A program made the position numbers and the translations under genes. DNA of 64,000 bases. Source: Agelas oroides (lineage: Eukaryota > Porifera > Demospongiae > Agelasida > Agelasidae). The stretch is taken from positions 4,128,516 to 4,192,515 of the forward strand of contig OX422201.1 of assembly GCA_949130485.1 (NCBI GenBank), read 5' to 3'. The notes beneath the pieces were generated by a model, which saw nothing but the letters and a program-made list of their open reading frames with translations, searched no databases and was not told the origin of the DNA. Shown here piece after piece: positions 23,150 through 35,110 of the stretch (position 1 is the stretch's first letter; every line of letters starts with the position of its first letter).

Positions 23150-26100
23150 AGGTCACTGAAACCTATGACACCTGTGATGATGAAGGTAGCCCGAGTGCAG
23201 ACACTTGTTTTGACACGGAGCGACACGCTTGCTCTCAGCCTATTGCTTTCCCGATCCCTTTCAGTCAACGTACATGTAAAATGCCTTCTACTTTTAATAA
23301 ACCAGTATTACTTCGTAAGTTTTGCGAACTTGACGGAGAGTTGTCATGAGTTATCATAAGGCTTTTGAGTTTGAGAGTCAAAAAAAGAGTCTTCACAAGA
23401 TCAGGGGACAACATAGACAACATGCAGAGCCAGGACAAACACAGAGGCTGGCTGGGAATAAGCCAGAAAGTATACTCTCATAAGCCAGGCCCAGTACAGG
23501 ACGCTTACTATAGGCCTTTGGAGAATTATGTCAGCAATGCAGCCTAAATCTGAGCATAATACATGCGTGTATAAATACACTCCTATGCTGCATGCATGCA
23601 TGTGCATAACACAATGTTGTCAGCAACTATCGCTTTGTGATTGTGGTGTCCATTTTTGATATTCACAAGCATCACAAACTTGATGTAACAATATTACCGC
23701 AGACATGTACACAACTTCATAATTACTTCCAATCCAGCTAGTTCCACTGATCACATTTGTAGTGAACTCAGTTCCTTGGGTCAGAGGTCATTAATTACCA
23801 CAGAAATTTGGACTTGCATAATCAAAGAACATTTTTGTTCAAAGCACAAGTATCTTTCCATGAATAGGAGGGAGAGAATAAAGAAACAACAAAGCACTAA
23901 TACAAAAAGCTTGGATAGAGTGTGCAATGGGGTGACAGTTTGATAATAATATATTATGTGGATGGGAATAAGCACACATTTATCAAAGTCTGCTCAGTTG
24001 ATTAAAATTCACTTTTCCCATTAGTGATAAGTACAGCCAGTACAGCACAAGGAACACATGCAGTAGTTGCTTCATACCTACAGGGTACATGGGAAATATA
24101 AGGTGAATTGTCCAGTTAGTGGGGAGTGTATTTTGTGGCTGATGCAGAAATCGTATGAGAAGCTATGGTGGCTATAGTCACTGGAAGACACCCTAGTGAG
24201 TGATTCCATGGAGATAATAGTGTCCTTTTCCACTCCAAACATCTAATTGTATAATCCGAAAGCAGGTTGAATCATTCATAATGCACACACACACATGCAC
24301 GTCCCTGTACTAGCCTTGTTCCCATGCCTGAAGAGGAGGAGGAGAAAGGGCCTGGTTTCAGCCATTCGGGCATGCACCTAATTATTACTGACCCTGTTCA
24401 TCAGTGGCAGAGTGCTAATGATGCCGTAAAGTCACAGGACCGATTATATGACATCATGTTTACTGTCGAACTAGGTGAAGTGACTATGGTACCTACCAAT
24501 AGTGAGCATGAATAACTTCTCAAGCAGCTGCAAAAGCTGAGTTACCGTCATCTAGTGAGTCAATTCTTGTTAATCCAATTATCTACAGTCCCGGAGTAGG
24601 TTTTCTAAGACCTATTGTGATTGGTCAGAAGGGATGATGTTATTATGATGAGTTAATAATCATAGAAACAAGAAGCAAGAGTCACAGAAACACAAGAAAC
24701 ACGAGTCTAATCTTGGGGAAGAAGTTCGGTTCCTGTGAATATAATCTAGTGGAGGCCAGATTTGAAATTATTTTGTCTACTGAATAATGATGGTAGCTGT
24801 AGCTATGTACTGCAAGTCAGTGCAAGTCTAAACTTTGGTTAGTATTGTTGTGCACATAGGACAGGCTGTCCATTGATTGCTTTTCTACACTTGGGGTGTG
24901 GCTACCAGAAAAATCGAGTCATTACTCCAGTCCAATATAGTCAAGTCATTATTCAAGAGTCCAAGAGTTTATTACAGCTGGATGTGCAACTGCCACACCC
25001 ATGCACCATCTGGACAATATCACATAGCAATCAGCAGTAAATATGCTAAGCTGTGAAAGCACAGCAGCAGAGAGGCAGGGTTTTGCCACAGCTAATACAC
25101 ACTATAGTACCTAGAATTGCTTCACGTTAAGTACTTGCTAAGCATTCACTGCTGATGACCTATATAGCTACATCATACCCTCCAGCTAGATGGTGGGGTG
25201 TAGAAACCCTATGGGAGTTGCACACTTGTACTCAAATGAGACTTGTTGGGCATTAGGGCTAATAAGTATTGGCAGCTAATAAAGTTGGTTGACTCTATTT
25301 AATAGCGGGAAATTTGCAGTGGTCATAAGCTTGCAGCGTGTGCACTTAAAGATCTGGTAGCTGCTAGCTACTCTTGGAGGAATTCGGCTGGCTGTTATGT
25401 TGGAAGGTTCTATTTTCAGTCACTGTTTGTGGACCTCTCTACCACTTGAGCATGCTGAGAAAAGTACACTCAAAGGTTGTTCAAAGGTAAGATGTGATGC
25501 ATGAGGTTCACAAGTAAAGTATAGTAATGTGTATGCAGACATAGCAAAGTTGTCATAGTACTAATTCTGTATAATCCACAGAATGTTTATTCCTGAGAGT
25601 TCCAGGTTTATTTGCCTGTGATGGAGGAAAGACATTTGGTATTATTGATAACCTCAATGAATATGCAGAGACACAATTTAATAAACCACAGTTTATGGTC
25701 CATAAACAGTCATGATCTTTGCACATTGGGCTTATGGCCATAAATCCCTGCTAACTTGGTAAATTTGCAATAACGAGCATTCAGTGTGAGTGGTAACAAT
25801 GGCTCTGATTTTTTTGAGTGGGTAACTTGCCAATTATACTCTATCACTTGGAGTACCATAACATTTTGGAGTACTTCAGCAGTGAACGTACTGACCCTAG
25901 CATGGACTTTTCTTCTGTCTTAAGGTGGTGAAGAAAGACAACAACGGCATGGAAGAGATTGTTTCGTCCCTGAAAGGGTAGATGAAGATACAATAACCAA
26001 TAGATGATATACAGGCGAAGACTAGGCTCATTAAAACGAAGAACCGTTTACAGTGACTGAACTGTTATCTGAAGGAATTAGGTCTGCTGAGATAGGAGCA

Positions 26101-26730
26101 CTCTAAAGATGAAGGTTCTAACACAACACTGCACACATTTTGACAAAGACTTACCTGGGGTAGATCAACACAAACGTCTTTGAGAAGGACCTCCATAATG
26201 TAAATTTTCCATTTCAATATAGCAAATGGGCCGGCATGTTGGAAAGTGCATAGCATATTGCAAGCTGTCCAAGTTCTTTTGAGATTACCTTGTACTGTGG
26301 AGGGTTAGGTGATGCCTGGTATATGCACACATCTACCTTCTTTGCAGCTGAAAGGGAAACGATGAGCACTGTTAACGCTTGCTATAAACTTGCTGTATAT
26401 ATTACAGATGTCTTCGTTGTACTATCAGGCTAGGGCCTATGCAGTTGCATACACAACCCAAGCTAGTACTTGCAGAATGGAGGGGACAATGAAGTTTGTT
26501 CTCAAGCATGACCGTAAGCTAGTAGTCTAGCCTATAACTTCATGCCATGCCAGTGTGCAAGTTGAACTGCAATTTAGCATGCATGGGTGACTTACCCAGT
26601 CTAACTGCCTGAAGAAAGAATAATGAACGAGACAAATATATAAGCCAGTTAGGCTGTGTGCTCACTGACTGTAGAGATTCTGCTCTTTGGTTCATGTATC
26701 ATATACCTCCAGCAAGGACAACATATCTTT
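23150..26730. other. 3.6 kb without recognised genes
   Basis: Only short open frames are present. A half TAGCCTTGTTCCC motif occurs at 24313. I find no paired TIRs, no domain and no convincing splice set in either strand. Confidence 0.4.
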
Positions 26731-27350
26731 ACAGTAAAACCTCCGAACAAAGGACACATTGGGGACGGGCCATTTGTCCCTTGTAGAGAGGTTGTCCTCT
26801 TCTCGGAGGTTTTCTTTTAAACCTATTGGAAAGTCCTAAATGACAAATAACTAACACTTAAGTCTTTTTAAAATGATGTATTCTGTCCATATATTTCAAT
26901 TTTTTTCAATTGCAAGATGGCAAGAGCAAAGAATGATTGCAATTATGACAACAGTAACAAAATAAACACTCGATTGTGCGTAACCGCTCATTTGCAAGTA
27001 CAGTTGAAAGCTGCGTATCCGGAATATCGGGAGGTATACGGTATCCGTTATGGGCATTCTGTATACTTCCAGTAGGCGTGGTAACATGTGCTCGGGCTGT
27101 TGAACACGATGAGGTCGCATTTTCGGACCTCTTCGTTGCTGTACCGTGGCGAGAAAGGCTAGCGCGATAAGCAGCAGTGCTAATATAATGGCCGGTCTTT
27201 GAATCCAGTGATGGTGGCGCACAATCTTACGAAAGCCGTCGATCACTGTCCGTTTTCGGAGGTAATTTTGTATTGGCTAAGGTACGTCTGGGGCTCATCA
27301 GTGTCTGTTGTTCGGAGTTGAGGTGTCCGCTTCTCGGAGGTTCGAAATGT
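26731..27350. mobile_element. ACAGTAAAACCTCC element, pogo/Tigger-like candidate
   Basis: The left end reads ACAGTAAAACCTCCGAACAA. The right end, complemented, gives CGAACCTCCGAGAAGCGGAC. TTCTCGGAGGTTTTC recurs near the left. ACAGTAAAACCTC-type ends are known from pogo/Tigger-like elements. The minus-strand 116-codon frame at 26896-27246 lies inside and shows no transposase motif. The right terminus is degenerate. Confidence 0.5.
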
Positions 27351-28345
27351 AACCTTTGATACTACTCAGTACATAAGGTACAAGGACAACACTGTACTTT
27401 GCTCCAGTGATGAATCATATGTCTAGTATATTATGTTGGTACCGGGTTTGTCAGGGAATTTTAGGAGATACTGGCTGGAGAAGGGTCTACCATCCAGGGG
27501 CATATGGCTATCCAGGTAGGTACACAAGAGGTGCATCACTATCTGCAAATAATAAGGAAACCCAGGTGATAAGAGTAATACACTCTAGATGCAACTAGTG
27601 TGTTGTGTCTTGCCTGTGAGCTATAGGCTAAGTGCTTAGGTATGTGGCCCCTGAAAGGAAGTATACACAGTCACGGTCCTACAGTTGGTCCTATGTATGC
27701 ATCTATTATGAAAGGCATCAAGGTATCAATTGACTCAGGCTCAGTTACATTAGTAACAAGCATAACCACCTTCAGGGATTGGTTGGCATCAACTGAAAAC
27801 TATTAAAAAAATTCACAATAAAAGGAGTTTAAATTTCTCAGCATGAATGCACTACAACGTATTAAAGTACCTGTGAGTCATTTGGTAAGTCCTGATCCCA
27901 GGTCCTTCCCTTCCATACCCCTCCAGAGTTCCATCGATAAGCACTAATATAGCAACCTTTGGCAAGCTCTATAGACAAACCATTCACACATAATTGGGGA
28001 TGATGAGACAAGATTCCCATAATGTTTCCGTGGGCCTTTTTTTAACTAAATACGCCTGCCAATTTTGCTGTAGCTACTAGTCATGCTGCTATGCAAGCCC
28101 ACCTATAGGCTAAACTAGCTGTCTTCATGCACTCAGGTAGGCATGCATGAATACTCAATGAACCACGTCTCCCCGAAAGAGGGCCGATCTTAATGTTAGA
28201 CAATGTCACCCCACTGTGCATAATACATTTCAGCTAATATCTGGCCTCATCAGCTGTAGTGGATTGACCATGAAAGAAAGACAGTCAAGCACCTGGCCTG
28301 ATTCATATATCAGCACACCATATGACTGACACAGATGATCTGCAA
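27351..28345. other. No gene recognised
   Basis: The region downstream of the minus-strand gene end at 28346. No repeats or exons could be supported. Confidence 0.35.
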
Positions 28346-28713
28346 CTAGATAAGATCACCTTTTATTCTTTGCACAAGGTATTCCTGCTTTGCTGAGAGC
28401 TCTAAATAAGGAATGACCATCCCCAGAGTGGGCACATACTGCACCTTGGACTTAGACAACTGCCGAAGAGTCCCAAGCCCAGTAGCTGCAAGATAAACAG
28501 ATTCAAGTACACTTACCTACCAGTACACAACCATTAAGTAACAAGCAAATCCTCAATACACACACTGAAAGCTCAGAAAGTGCTTGATGTTAGTAGCACT
28601 ATGACAGCATACCTCCTATTTGTAGGTCAGGGATACCAATCATGCAGAGTGTTTCATTGGTAATCTCAATTTCTGTTGCCACTGCATGGAACCACCACAG
28701 TTTGTGCCAACCA
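28346..28713 (-). CDS. Last two exons of an unidentified host gene
   Basis: On the minus strand, an exon at 28713-28613 follows TTATCTTGTAG and ends before GTATGC. A terminal exon at 28485-28346 follows TATCTTGCAG and ends in TAG. The phases match exactly (one base left over, two taken). The encoded C-terminus includes GWHKLWWFHAVATEIEITNE, TLCMIGIPDLQIGATGLGTL, RQLSKSKVQYVPTLGMVIPY and LELSAKQEYLVQRIKGDLI. AATAAA overlaps the end of the coding region at about 28365. The stretch is soluble, with Trp-rich and Leu-rich segments and no cysteine cluster. I do not recognise the family. Upstream exons must lie above 28714 but could not be joined. Unlike its surroundings it shows no sign of being transposon-derived. 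Confidence 0.6.
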
Positions 28714-29249
28714 CTACAAGATAAGAGAAATGCCACTGATTATACATTTCATAACAACATCTGTTAAACTATTACTCTTGTTATACCTTAGATCTCTGCT
28801 ACATGGCCTGCCTGACACAATTTATGTACGTGAAGCATGGAGGTGAAAATGGCAAATGTAAAACAACAACAAAAAAGAGGACAGACAGAACTTGTGGGGG
28901 GGAAAAAAGCATTAGCTGGTGCACTTAATATTGGTAATCCCTGCTAATATCAGACACCCTCGCATACCACACATACATGAAGTTTTCTTTAGTATGCATT
29001 TCACAATATTAAGAGATTGAAATGAGAAATGAACCCCTCTCCCTTGTTTGTTTGCATTACAGTAAAATACTGCAAGTAATAAGAAGCTGGGTGGGGGCCA
29101 TGGAACAAGGCATTTACCACCTGAGCCATTGACAAAAGCTGTCACGTCAAATTTAGACTGCTGCTGATAGGCATATTTCAAAGATCATTCCAGGTGACAA
29201 GACATTGGCAGACCCCTGGTTGCTGGTCTTCTTTTTGTAACCAGAGAAG

Positions 29250-29665
29250 GACATTCATTCACCAAGCCTATGCTAGTAAAAATGCTGCAAACACTAGTGC
29301 AGGCTTTGAATCACAAGTTAAAGTCTGCTTACACAAGAGCTTCTGTTTGAGCCTTGACATGCTGGGACATTGACAAGTACATAGAAGAAGCAGACCCTCA
29401 AGTTTAGATTACTTCCTGTTTCCTGACAAGATCAGTGTCAGAAAGACGAGGAACATGAAGTTCTACACCTTACTAGACAAAGAAGACACAGAGATTCTTT
29501 ATCCTGTGTGCACTACCTTTTTGCACAGAAGACTGCTGTTCACAGCCACTCAATATGCTGATGACAGATAGTCAGGGTGGATCAACTCTCGTGATCAGAT
29601 CATAAGCAGTCTGAGAATCTGTGCTTCACTGGATAAACTTACTCAATACAAGGTGAGCAAGGAAA
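29250..29665 (+). pseudogene. Decayed transposon protein, Cys-containing domain
   Basis: Broken frames read YIEEADPQV, ITSCFLTRSVSERRGT, then TKKTQRFFILCALPFCTEDC and CSQPLNMLMTDSQGGSTLVI, followed by a GTGAGC donor. The order 'Cys-Ala-Leu-Phe-Cys-Thr ... Cys-Ser-x-Pro ... Asp-Ser-x-Gly-Gly-Ser' resembles proteins from invertebrate transposable elements as I remember them, but I cannot name the family. Internal stops and frame changes show it is dead. Confidence 0.4.
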
Positions 29666-30031
29666 GGTAACCAAATCCTACCACCTTTACTGTTGTACCT
29701 GTAACAATGACTTTTGCTTTTGACACAGTTATGTCTGTGTATTTCAAAGTACCAGCTGGCATGGTATTTCAAATCAAACAACACAACCATTGCCTTCTTC
29801 CTAGTAATGGATGCAAAAGTGCTGAAATCAGTGATCTTCTGAGCCAGGCTAGAGTTTCTCTTGTATCTTGTTGATGTACATTTGGACGCCGTTGCTTTAT
29901 CATCATCTAAGTGTCTTCATTAGAGACTCTGACAACTCAATTGGCTGTTGCTGTGGTGGCTGCTCCAATATGAAAGGAATGTTTGTTGAATGATGCATCC
30001 CGTGGTTAAGGTTAGCTCATGACTTGATACT

Positions 30032-30780
30032 GTGTGTCCTGTTTGTGGTCACATAGTTAGCTTTACTATTTCACAACAGACAGGTTATTTCATGATGATC
30101 AGTTTTGGCAGCCAGAGACTGGGTGTGGGAGAGCTTGCCTTGAAACCTTCTGCTGCATGCTGGATATGCCATCCCCTGTTGCTGCTGTTTCGTTTTGTAG
30201 TCACGTCACAAGTGTACACAAGTCAATGAAGGCAAAATGCTCTGAGAGCCAACAGTACAAAAAGCTTGAGAAATATCTGGGTCAAGCTGAGGAAATTGTT
30301 AACACTAGTGTCTCCTGTGATGCTACTTGGCAGCGAAGGGGATTTGCTTCCTCGTAAGGAGCTGTCTTTGAGCTTACAGGACTAGTACTGGACTACAATA
30401 CAAATTCCATATCAGGACTTGTCCTAGTGTAGAGTTTCATTTATTCTGGGAGCAGCATCAACATCAGTGTGAAGCCAACTACACAGGAACTTCACCATCA
30501 ATGGAAGCAAGCACATGGTGCTGTTGCTCTTTGGAAACAATCACTCGATTACAATCTCGGCTACCTCACTTTTATTGGAGATGGAGATAGCAAATCTTTC
30601 AAAAGCATTAGTGAAGCTGAGCCATATGTGTACCTGAATACAAGGTTGTAAAAAGTGACAGTGTTGGTCATGCACAAAAAGCAGTACATTAATATGTCAC
30701 TTTGGCATGGTTGACAAATGAACTTGAATGATGAAATCTCCAGCAAGAGCACAAACTTGCAAGCTGTTTAACTCATCCAG
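30032..30780 (+). pseudogene. Decayed Mutator-like transposase (PF20700-type domain)
   Basis: The frames contain VSCDATWQRRGFAS, then AVALWKQSLDYNLGYLTFIG, DGDSKSFKSISEAEPY and, near the end, EISSKSTNLQAV. The spaced motifs 'S-x-D-G/A-T-W-x-R-R-G-x-x-S' and 'G-D-G-D-S-x-x-x-x-x-I/V-x-x-x-x-P-Y' are hallmarks of the Mutator-like transposase domain in marine invertebrates; both Asp positions of the second motif are present. Several stops and frame changes interrupt it. No TIRs were identified for it. Its presence is relevant to the 9-bp target duplications of the local MITE family, since Mutator-like elements make 8-11-bp duplications. Confidence 0.7.
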
Positions 30781-30807
30781 TGCTCTACTAGAAAATGTAC
30801 AACATTG

Positions 30808-31402
30808 TGGGGGCGAGCCTGAGCAAGCTAATACAGGAACAGTGTTATATCACTGATGTAACACATCATGTCAAGCATCTCCTACATGCACATCCATTCA
30901 CCATTCACAGTGGGGTTTAAAAGTGCTTTTGTTTTAAAAAAAAAAAAAGTCAAATGAAAAACCATGCTATGCATATATACACAATCATAATGCATAACAG
31001 TGCCAGGGGCGAAGATATGTTCAAATCATGAGCTGAGTCTCCGACGTATATGAGTGCCATTTATGCACGGACCTTACCCGACCGAAATCGGACTTCAACC
31101 ATCGACATTGTCCATGATTTACACCGTTGTGAGCAGCCTGCTGTTGAAGGTCTGTAGCTGTACAAACCACACATGATTAAGTTGCCATGCGTGCTTCAAC
31201 TTCAGTCGTCTTCGCTTCAGGTCGCCGACGCTGCACTCTGGCTGTACCTTTGCCTTCACTTACCAAGTACACAAGGACGTTCCAAAGCTTCGTAAAATAC
31301 TTACTGCGTTAATTTAAAATTTACGGTATATGGCCGCAAGCAAACCGACAGACAGACATACACACGCATTTTTGCAATGCAGTCCCGCTAGGCGAGCCCC
31401 AA
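30808..31402. mobile_element. GGGGCGAGCC element, ~595 bp
   Basis: The left end is GGGGGCGAGCCTGAGCAAGC. The right end (GGCCGCAAGCAAACCGACAG ... CAGTCCCGCTAG, GAGCCCCAATAAA) closely matches 47693-47771. GGTCGCCGACGCTGCACTCT at 31223 also recurs at 47426. The right terminus is altered relative to the intact form at 47738-47771. No ORF is supported. Confidence 0.65.
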
Positions 31403-32834
31403 TAAAGGACATCAGAGCATGTTGGCCATTGCAGAGTTCACAGGTCTTGAGCTCATCACATGCACAACAGGACCATCTCCTGCTTTTGCCTGCCTTGTGC
31501 TCACTCATAGTACTCTATTGGCATTATTGGTATTATTATTACCCCACATGTGCATGTGTGAAGGGGTTAAGCAATCAATTGAGTCTGTCTGTCTGTCTGT
31601 CTGTCAGTCCAGTGAAAATTTTTCCATCAGCGCATTTACTGGCTTAAACAGTTGCTGTATGTAGCAATAACATGGTGGAAAAATTAACGTATGTGTACCG
31701 GATAGAGACCAAAGCTGTTCAATCCTCTGCATTGGCAGTGTCAACAATTTTGATATGGTCAACAACTTGGAGGTGTGAAAAGAATTTAAGTTAAACCACA
31801 CTCCAAGACACTGTTAGCCAGAAGGGGGTGTGACAGGTTGGGTACATGACTAGATGAAATCTTTGTGGAGAATTCATCTTGGCATTTACATGCTAAAACA
31901 CACTAAACAACACAATAGTTTTTGTTTCATGGGGGCATATAGGTAACAAACAATTCAGTTTTGCTAATGTTAAAATAGCATGTTGGGTATGTCTTCTCGA
32001 CAAACCTCTAGTTAAGCTATCCTTTTCATATTCTGCACAGACATCTTTTCTCAGCTTATGCATGCTTTTAGTCCTCAACATCCATGCACATACGTATGTA
32101 CAAGATTTCCCAACCTGCACAATGAGATTGTTGCCAAGATAAAACTTTTGTGTGCTACCAGCTAACAACTGCCCTGCAAGATTGGAAACTCAATCAAACA
32201 GAGGTCTTCTTGATGATGGAAAGTTTGGTAGCCATAGCTCCCATTACTGGGAAAGCATGCCCAGAATAATAAAGTTATGTATTATTCATAATGCATGCTG
32301 TTAACACTTTGTGTGAAAATAAAATTGCTTGCAACTGCATGACATCTGGTTCTGTTGGCATAATGACTGCTTATACGCTAACAACCAAACACTCACAAGC
32401 AGAAAGAAAGTTAATAACTGTCTGTATGAGTACCTCCAGTACTTCTGTACGTGCATGCATGCATGCACGCGTTTGTGTATCGATAACATGTGATGATTAA
32501 GATCTCTACAATGTTCAAACGAAAGACACTGCACAAAGGACAGCTGCACAAGGAGACGATGCCTTCGAAGAGCTTCTACCAACCTTTTGGATAAGGCCAG
32601 CCACCTGACTACATTTTTTGCATGAGATAGCAGTCCCCATGCTAACCCTTAAAATGTAGGGTGGTGTTCCAGTTCACGAGGGAGGTAGAAACTATCCTCT
32701 ACTAGTGGATTTACAGAGACATGCCCTCAGTGGTGTTCAAAATTTTCTCATCTTGGAGAGACAACAGATTGTTTCCAGGAAGCATCCGGTCTCAACCGTA
32801 AGAGTATCCTAGCTGTGCTGCTGTTCTATTCTTC

Positions 32835-33385
32835 CTCTTCCAAGGTAAGGGCAGCTGCTTTCATCTTCACACCAAGTCCCTCTTCACAGAGTATGATGGC
32901 TCTCTCATTCAGTGTCTTTCTGCATTCATCAAGCTTTGTCCTTGATAATGCTGAATTTCACTCCTGCTTGCCATAGGTGCCTATCCAACACTGATATCAT
33001 CCTGTGTAGGCTGTTCAGCTTATACTCGCTGCTGTTGAACTTGCGAACTTTGGGAATCTCTTCCAGTTTGCGGGGCAGTTCTGGTCATCTTCTCCACACT
33101 TCGAACCAATTTACACACATATATTGGTAGATTTGGATTCGCATTGAATTCAAGTTTTTGCATTGAATTTCTGCAGATTGCCAGAATTAACCATTTGGGG
33201 CACAGCTTGTTTGAGTGCAGCGTTTTGTTCTCAATTTCAACAACAAATGTTTCTGCACCTCCCATAAGCTTCCATAAGTTCTGTGAATTCACTTCCAGTT
33301 GGCTCTCTCCAGAATTGAAGAAAACAATGACTAAAAGGTCATCCTCACATGCTCCGGTCATGTTGTTCACTCGTAACTGTCTCAC
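32835..33385 (-). pseudogene. Decayed DUF3504 / Crypton-like protein
   Basis: Minus-strand frames read NLWKLMGGAETFVVEIE in one frame, then KFNSSEYKLNSLHRMISVLD, RHLWQAGVKFSIIKDKALDE, CRKTLNERAIILCEEGLGVK and MKAAALTLEEEE in others. The pattern 'YELxSLxRxLxRxLxExG ... IIxDKxFxxCRKxLxxKxxxLxExGxGxK...AxxLTxEEE' is that of the DUF3504 domain of Crypton-derived proteins (also in ZMYM and QRICH1). Frame changes and stops mark it as dead. A continuation toward 32450 is too decayed to define. Confidence 0.6.
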
Positions 33386-33496
33386 TTTTCAAAAATCATA
33401 TGTAAACAACTATGTACATAGTGCTTTGTATTGGAGTTTTTTTTATACTTTTCTGTCAAAAAAGTATAACTAATCTCATTGGTCAATAAGTGTAAT

Positions 33497-34064
33497 TGCC
33501 GAGCGCCTTAGCGCGAGGCTACTAATCGTGCAGCGTAGTCAGCTCGCGTTTGTATGTATGTATATATATATGTATATATATATGTATATCCGTCACATTT
33601 TGATTACGTGGGCGCGGTTTCTGTGGTCTCGTCCCCAGACTACAAGCCACGTGGTACTGGTCCGACCAGGAGGCGATCGAAAGATTGTGCGCGTGCGAGA
33701 GCCGAAATGAAGCAGGGACCACATGGTACTGGTGGGAGCAGGAGGCAATCGACGTGTGAAAAAGATTGTCCGAGAGCCGAAATGGAGCAGAAGCAGTCAA
33801 AGCGTGATCGTGCTAGAGAGCGAAGACGGAAACAAAGGGACACTGCATCAGAAGAGAGTAAGGCAAATGAGAAAGAGTCTGACAGATACTCGCATGACAC
33901 TACGCTCACTTCCTGAAACTCTTCAGACGACCGCTTTGCCATCTTCATCGCTCTATCTCGTCTCCAGCACCTAGCACCTACACGCTACACGTGGTTACAA
34001 CGGATATCTACTTGGATATTCTTCTGCGCGAGGCATACTCTGTGCATGCGTATTCCTAGTAACA
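33497..34064 (+). mobile_element. Small element carrying an Arg/Glu-rich ORF (copy 1)
   Basis: It opens GCGCGAGGCTACTAATCGTG and closes CGCGAGGCATACTCTGTGCA followed by TGCGTATTCCTAGTAA. The same opening and closing motifs bound 54905-55535. Between them are a TATG/TATA-rich tract (33550-33590) and an open frame (33554-33916). I infer two copies of one non-autonomous family. No TIR or target duplication is clear, which would fit a Helitron-type derivative. Confidence 0.5.
33707..33916 (+). CDS. Short Arg/Glu-rich coiled-coil protein
   Basis: The frame is open from 33554, but the first ATG in a reasonable context is at 33707, giving about 69 residues. The core, KRDRARERRRKQRDTASEES and KANEKESDRYSHD, is strongly charged and looks like one STPR-type unit. 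Such repeats precede the Rep/helicase part in invertebrate Helitron proteins. No helicase follows here. It may be a remnant of such a protein or a separate small protein. Confidence 0.4.
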   Translation: MKQGPHGTGGSRRQSTCEKDCPRAEMEQKQSKRDRARERRRKQRDTASEESKANEKESDRYSHDTTLTS

Positions 34065-34864
34065 ATACACTTTTGATATACCGGTAGGTACTTTATATAG
34101 TAACTGTACTAACTATAGTATTTATATATGGTAAAAATCTACCTACAATAAAATACATGCTGAAACAACAACTCAAACATAACAAGTGTATGGAAACTCT
34201 TCACTAGGTGAGTGGGTGGGTATATACCACAGACACTGATTAATAAGTGCACGCGCTTGTCAGTTTAAGTCAAAATGTCGGCAAAAAGTTTTCTCAATTT
34301 CTGTTAGTAACAGAGTACCTTTTCATTTATGCAGGAACCAACTCAGAAAACGACTACTGGTGTTCTTCTACAAATAGCACTGTGAAGACATTTCAAGTCA
34401 GTATGTTATTCTGTTGTGAACTTTAATCAATGAAGTGGTCAGAATTTGGCTGCTCCAGTGTATAACTTGTGTTTGTGTGTTTAGTAGTCCATACAGACAT
34501 TTGACTGCAGCAAGCTTTATATGTTATTACTGAGAAACGGTCCAAGTAACTGGCTTTAGTTCGACCACCCCTAAAAATTAACCCCAGTCTACTCTCAAGC
34601 CCTCAGTAGTAGATATGACGTTAGTCAGGTTAAAAGAAAATAGAATCATCTCTATGTACACATAAGCTACTAGGCATAGGATGTGGGGTATATTGACCAC
34701 TGCTCATGCATTTGGGGTTTCATCAGAAAGAAACAAGAACACTACAGGGCAGCACTTTCGCAGTATTACGCATCAGTATGGAAATATAAAGGGGGATTGA
34801 AAGCCTAGGAAATTCAATCACATTCTACAAAATCATTCCTTACATCACAATAAATAAATTTGTA

Positions 34865-34880
34865 TCTTTATTTTATTATA
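34865..34880 (-). terminator. Candidate snRNA 3' box
   Basis: TATAATAAAATAAAGA lies about 20 bases beyond the predicted U2 3' end. It resembles the metazoan consensus GTTTN(0-3)AAARNNAGA that directs snRNA 3'-end formation. The match is approximate. Confidence 0.35.
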
Positions 34881-34899
34881 AATGTGTCCTCCCAGGGGG

Positions 34900-35086
34900 G
34901 AATAGGCCACTCCCAGTGGTACTGCAATACTGGGGCAACCCATGGGACAGGTGAAGCAAGCTTCACTCCTAGTCCCCCTTGACAAAAATTGGAGTAATGT
35001 CAGGGGTACGTGACCCCATACGAGACGATACGCTCGTAAGAACAGTTTATTTCTACTTGATCTTAGCCAAGAGGCCGAGAAGCGAT
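34900..35086 (-). ncRNA. U2: U2 spliceosomal RNA with altered branch-site-pairing region
   Basis: Read on the minus strand from 35086, the RNA starts AUCGCUUCUCGGCCUCUUGG CUAAGAUCAAG, the universal U2 5' end. Stem IIa (UACGAG/CUCGUA), stem IIb (GGGG/CCCC), an Sm-type site (CAAUUUUUG, about 34985), stem III (GUGAAGC/GCUUCAC) and the stem-IV loop (GUAUUGCAGUACCACUGGG) follow in the right order, giving about 187 nt. The stem sequences differ from human, yet pairing is kept. The GUAGUA that pairs with the intron branch site is absent: between UCAAG and CUGUUCUU lies UAGAAAUAAA instead. A TATA-like box and a 3'-box-like sequence are placed correctly, so the locus has the look of a gene. It may be a variant U2 or a pseudogene with one local change. 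Confidence 0.88.
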
Positions 35087-35110
35087 GGGCCAGCTCTCTC
35101 AGGCTGCTGC

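Noticed and set aside
26896-27246. 116-codon minus ORF with membrane-like segments
   Set aside because: It lies wholly inside a pogo-like element, has no homology that I recognise and overlaps a short plus frame; chance openness is likelier.
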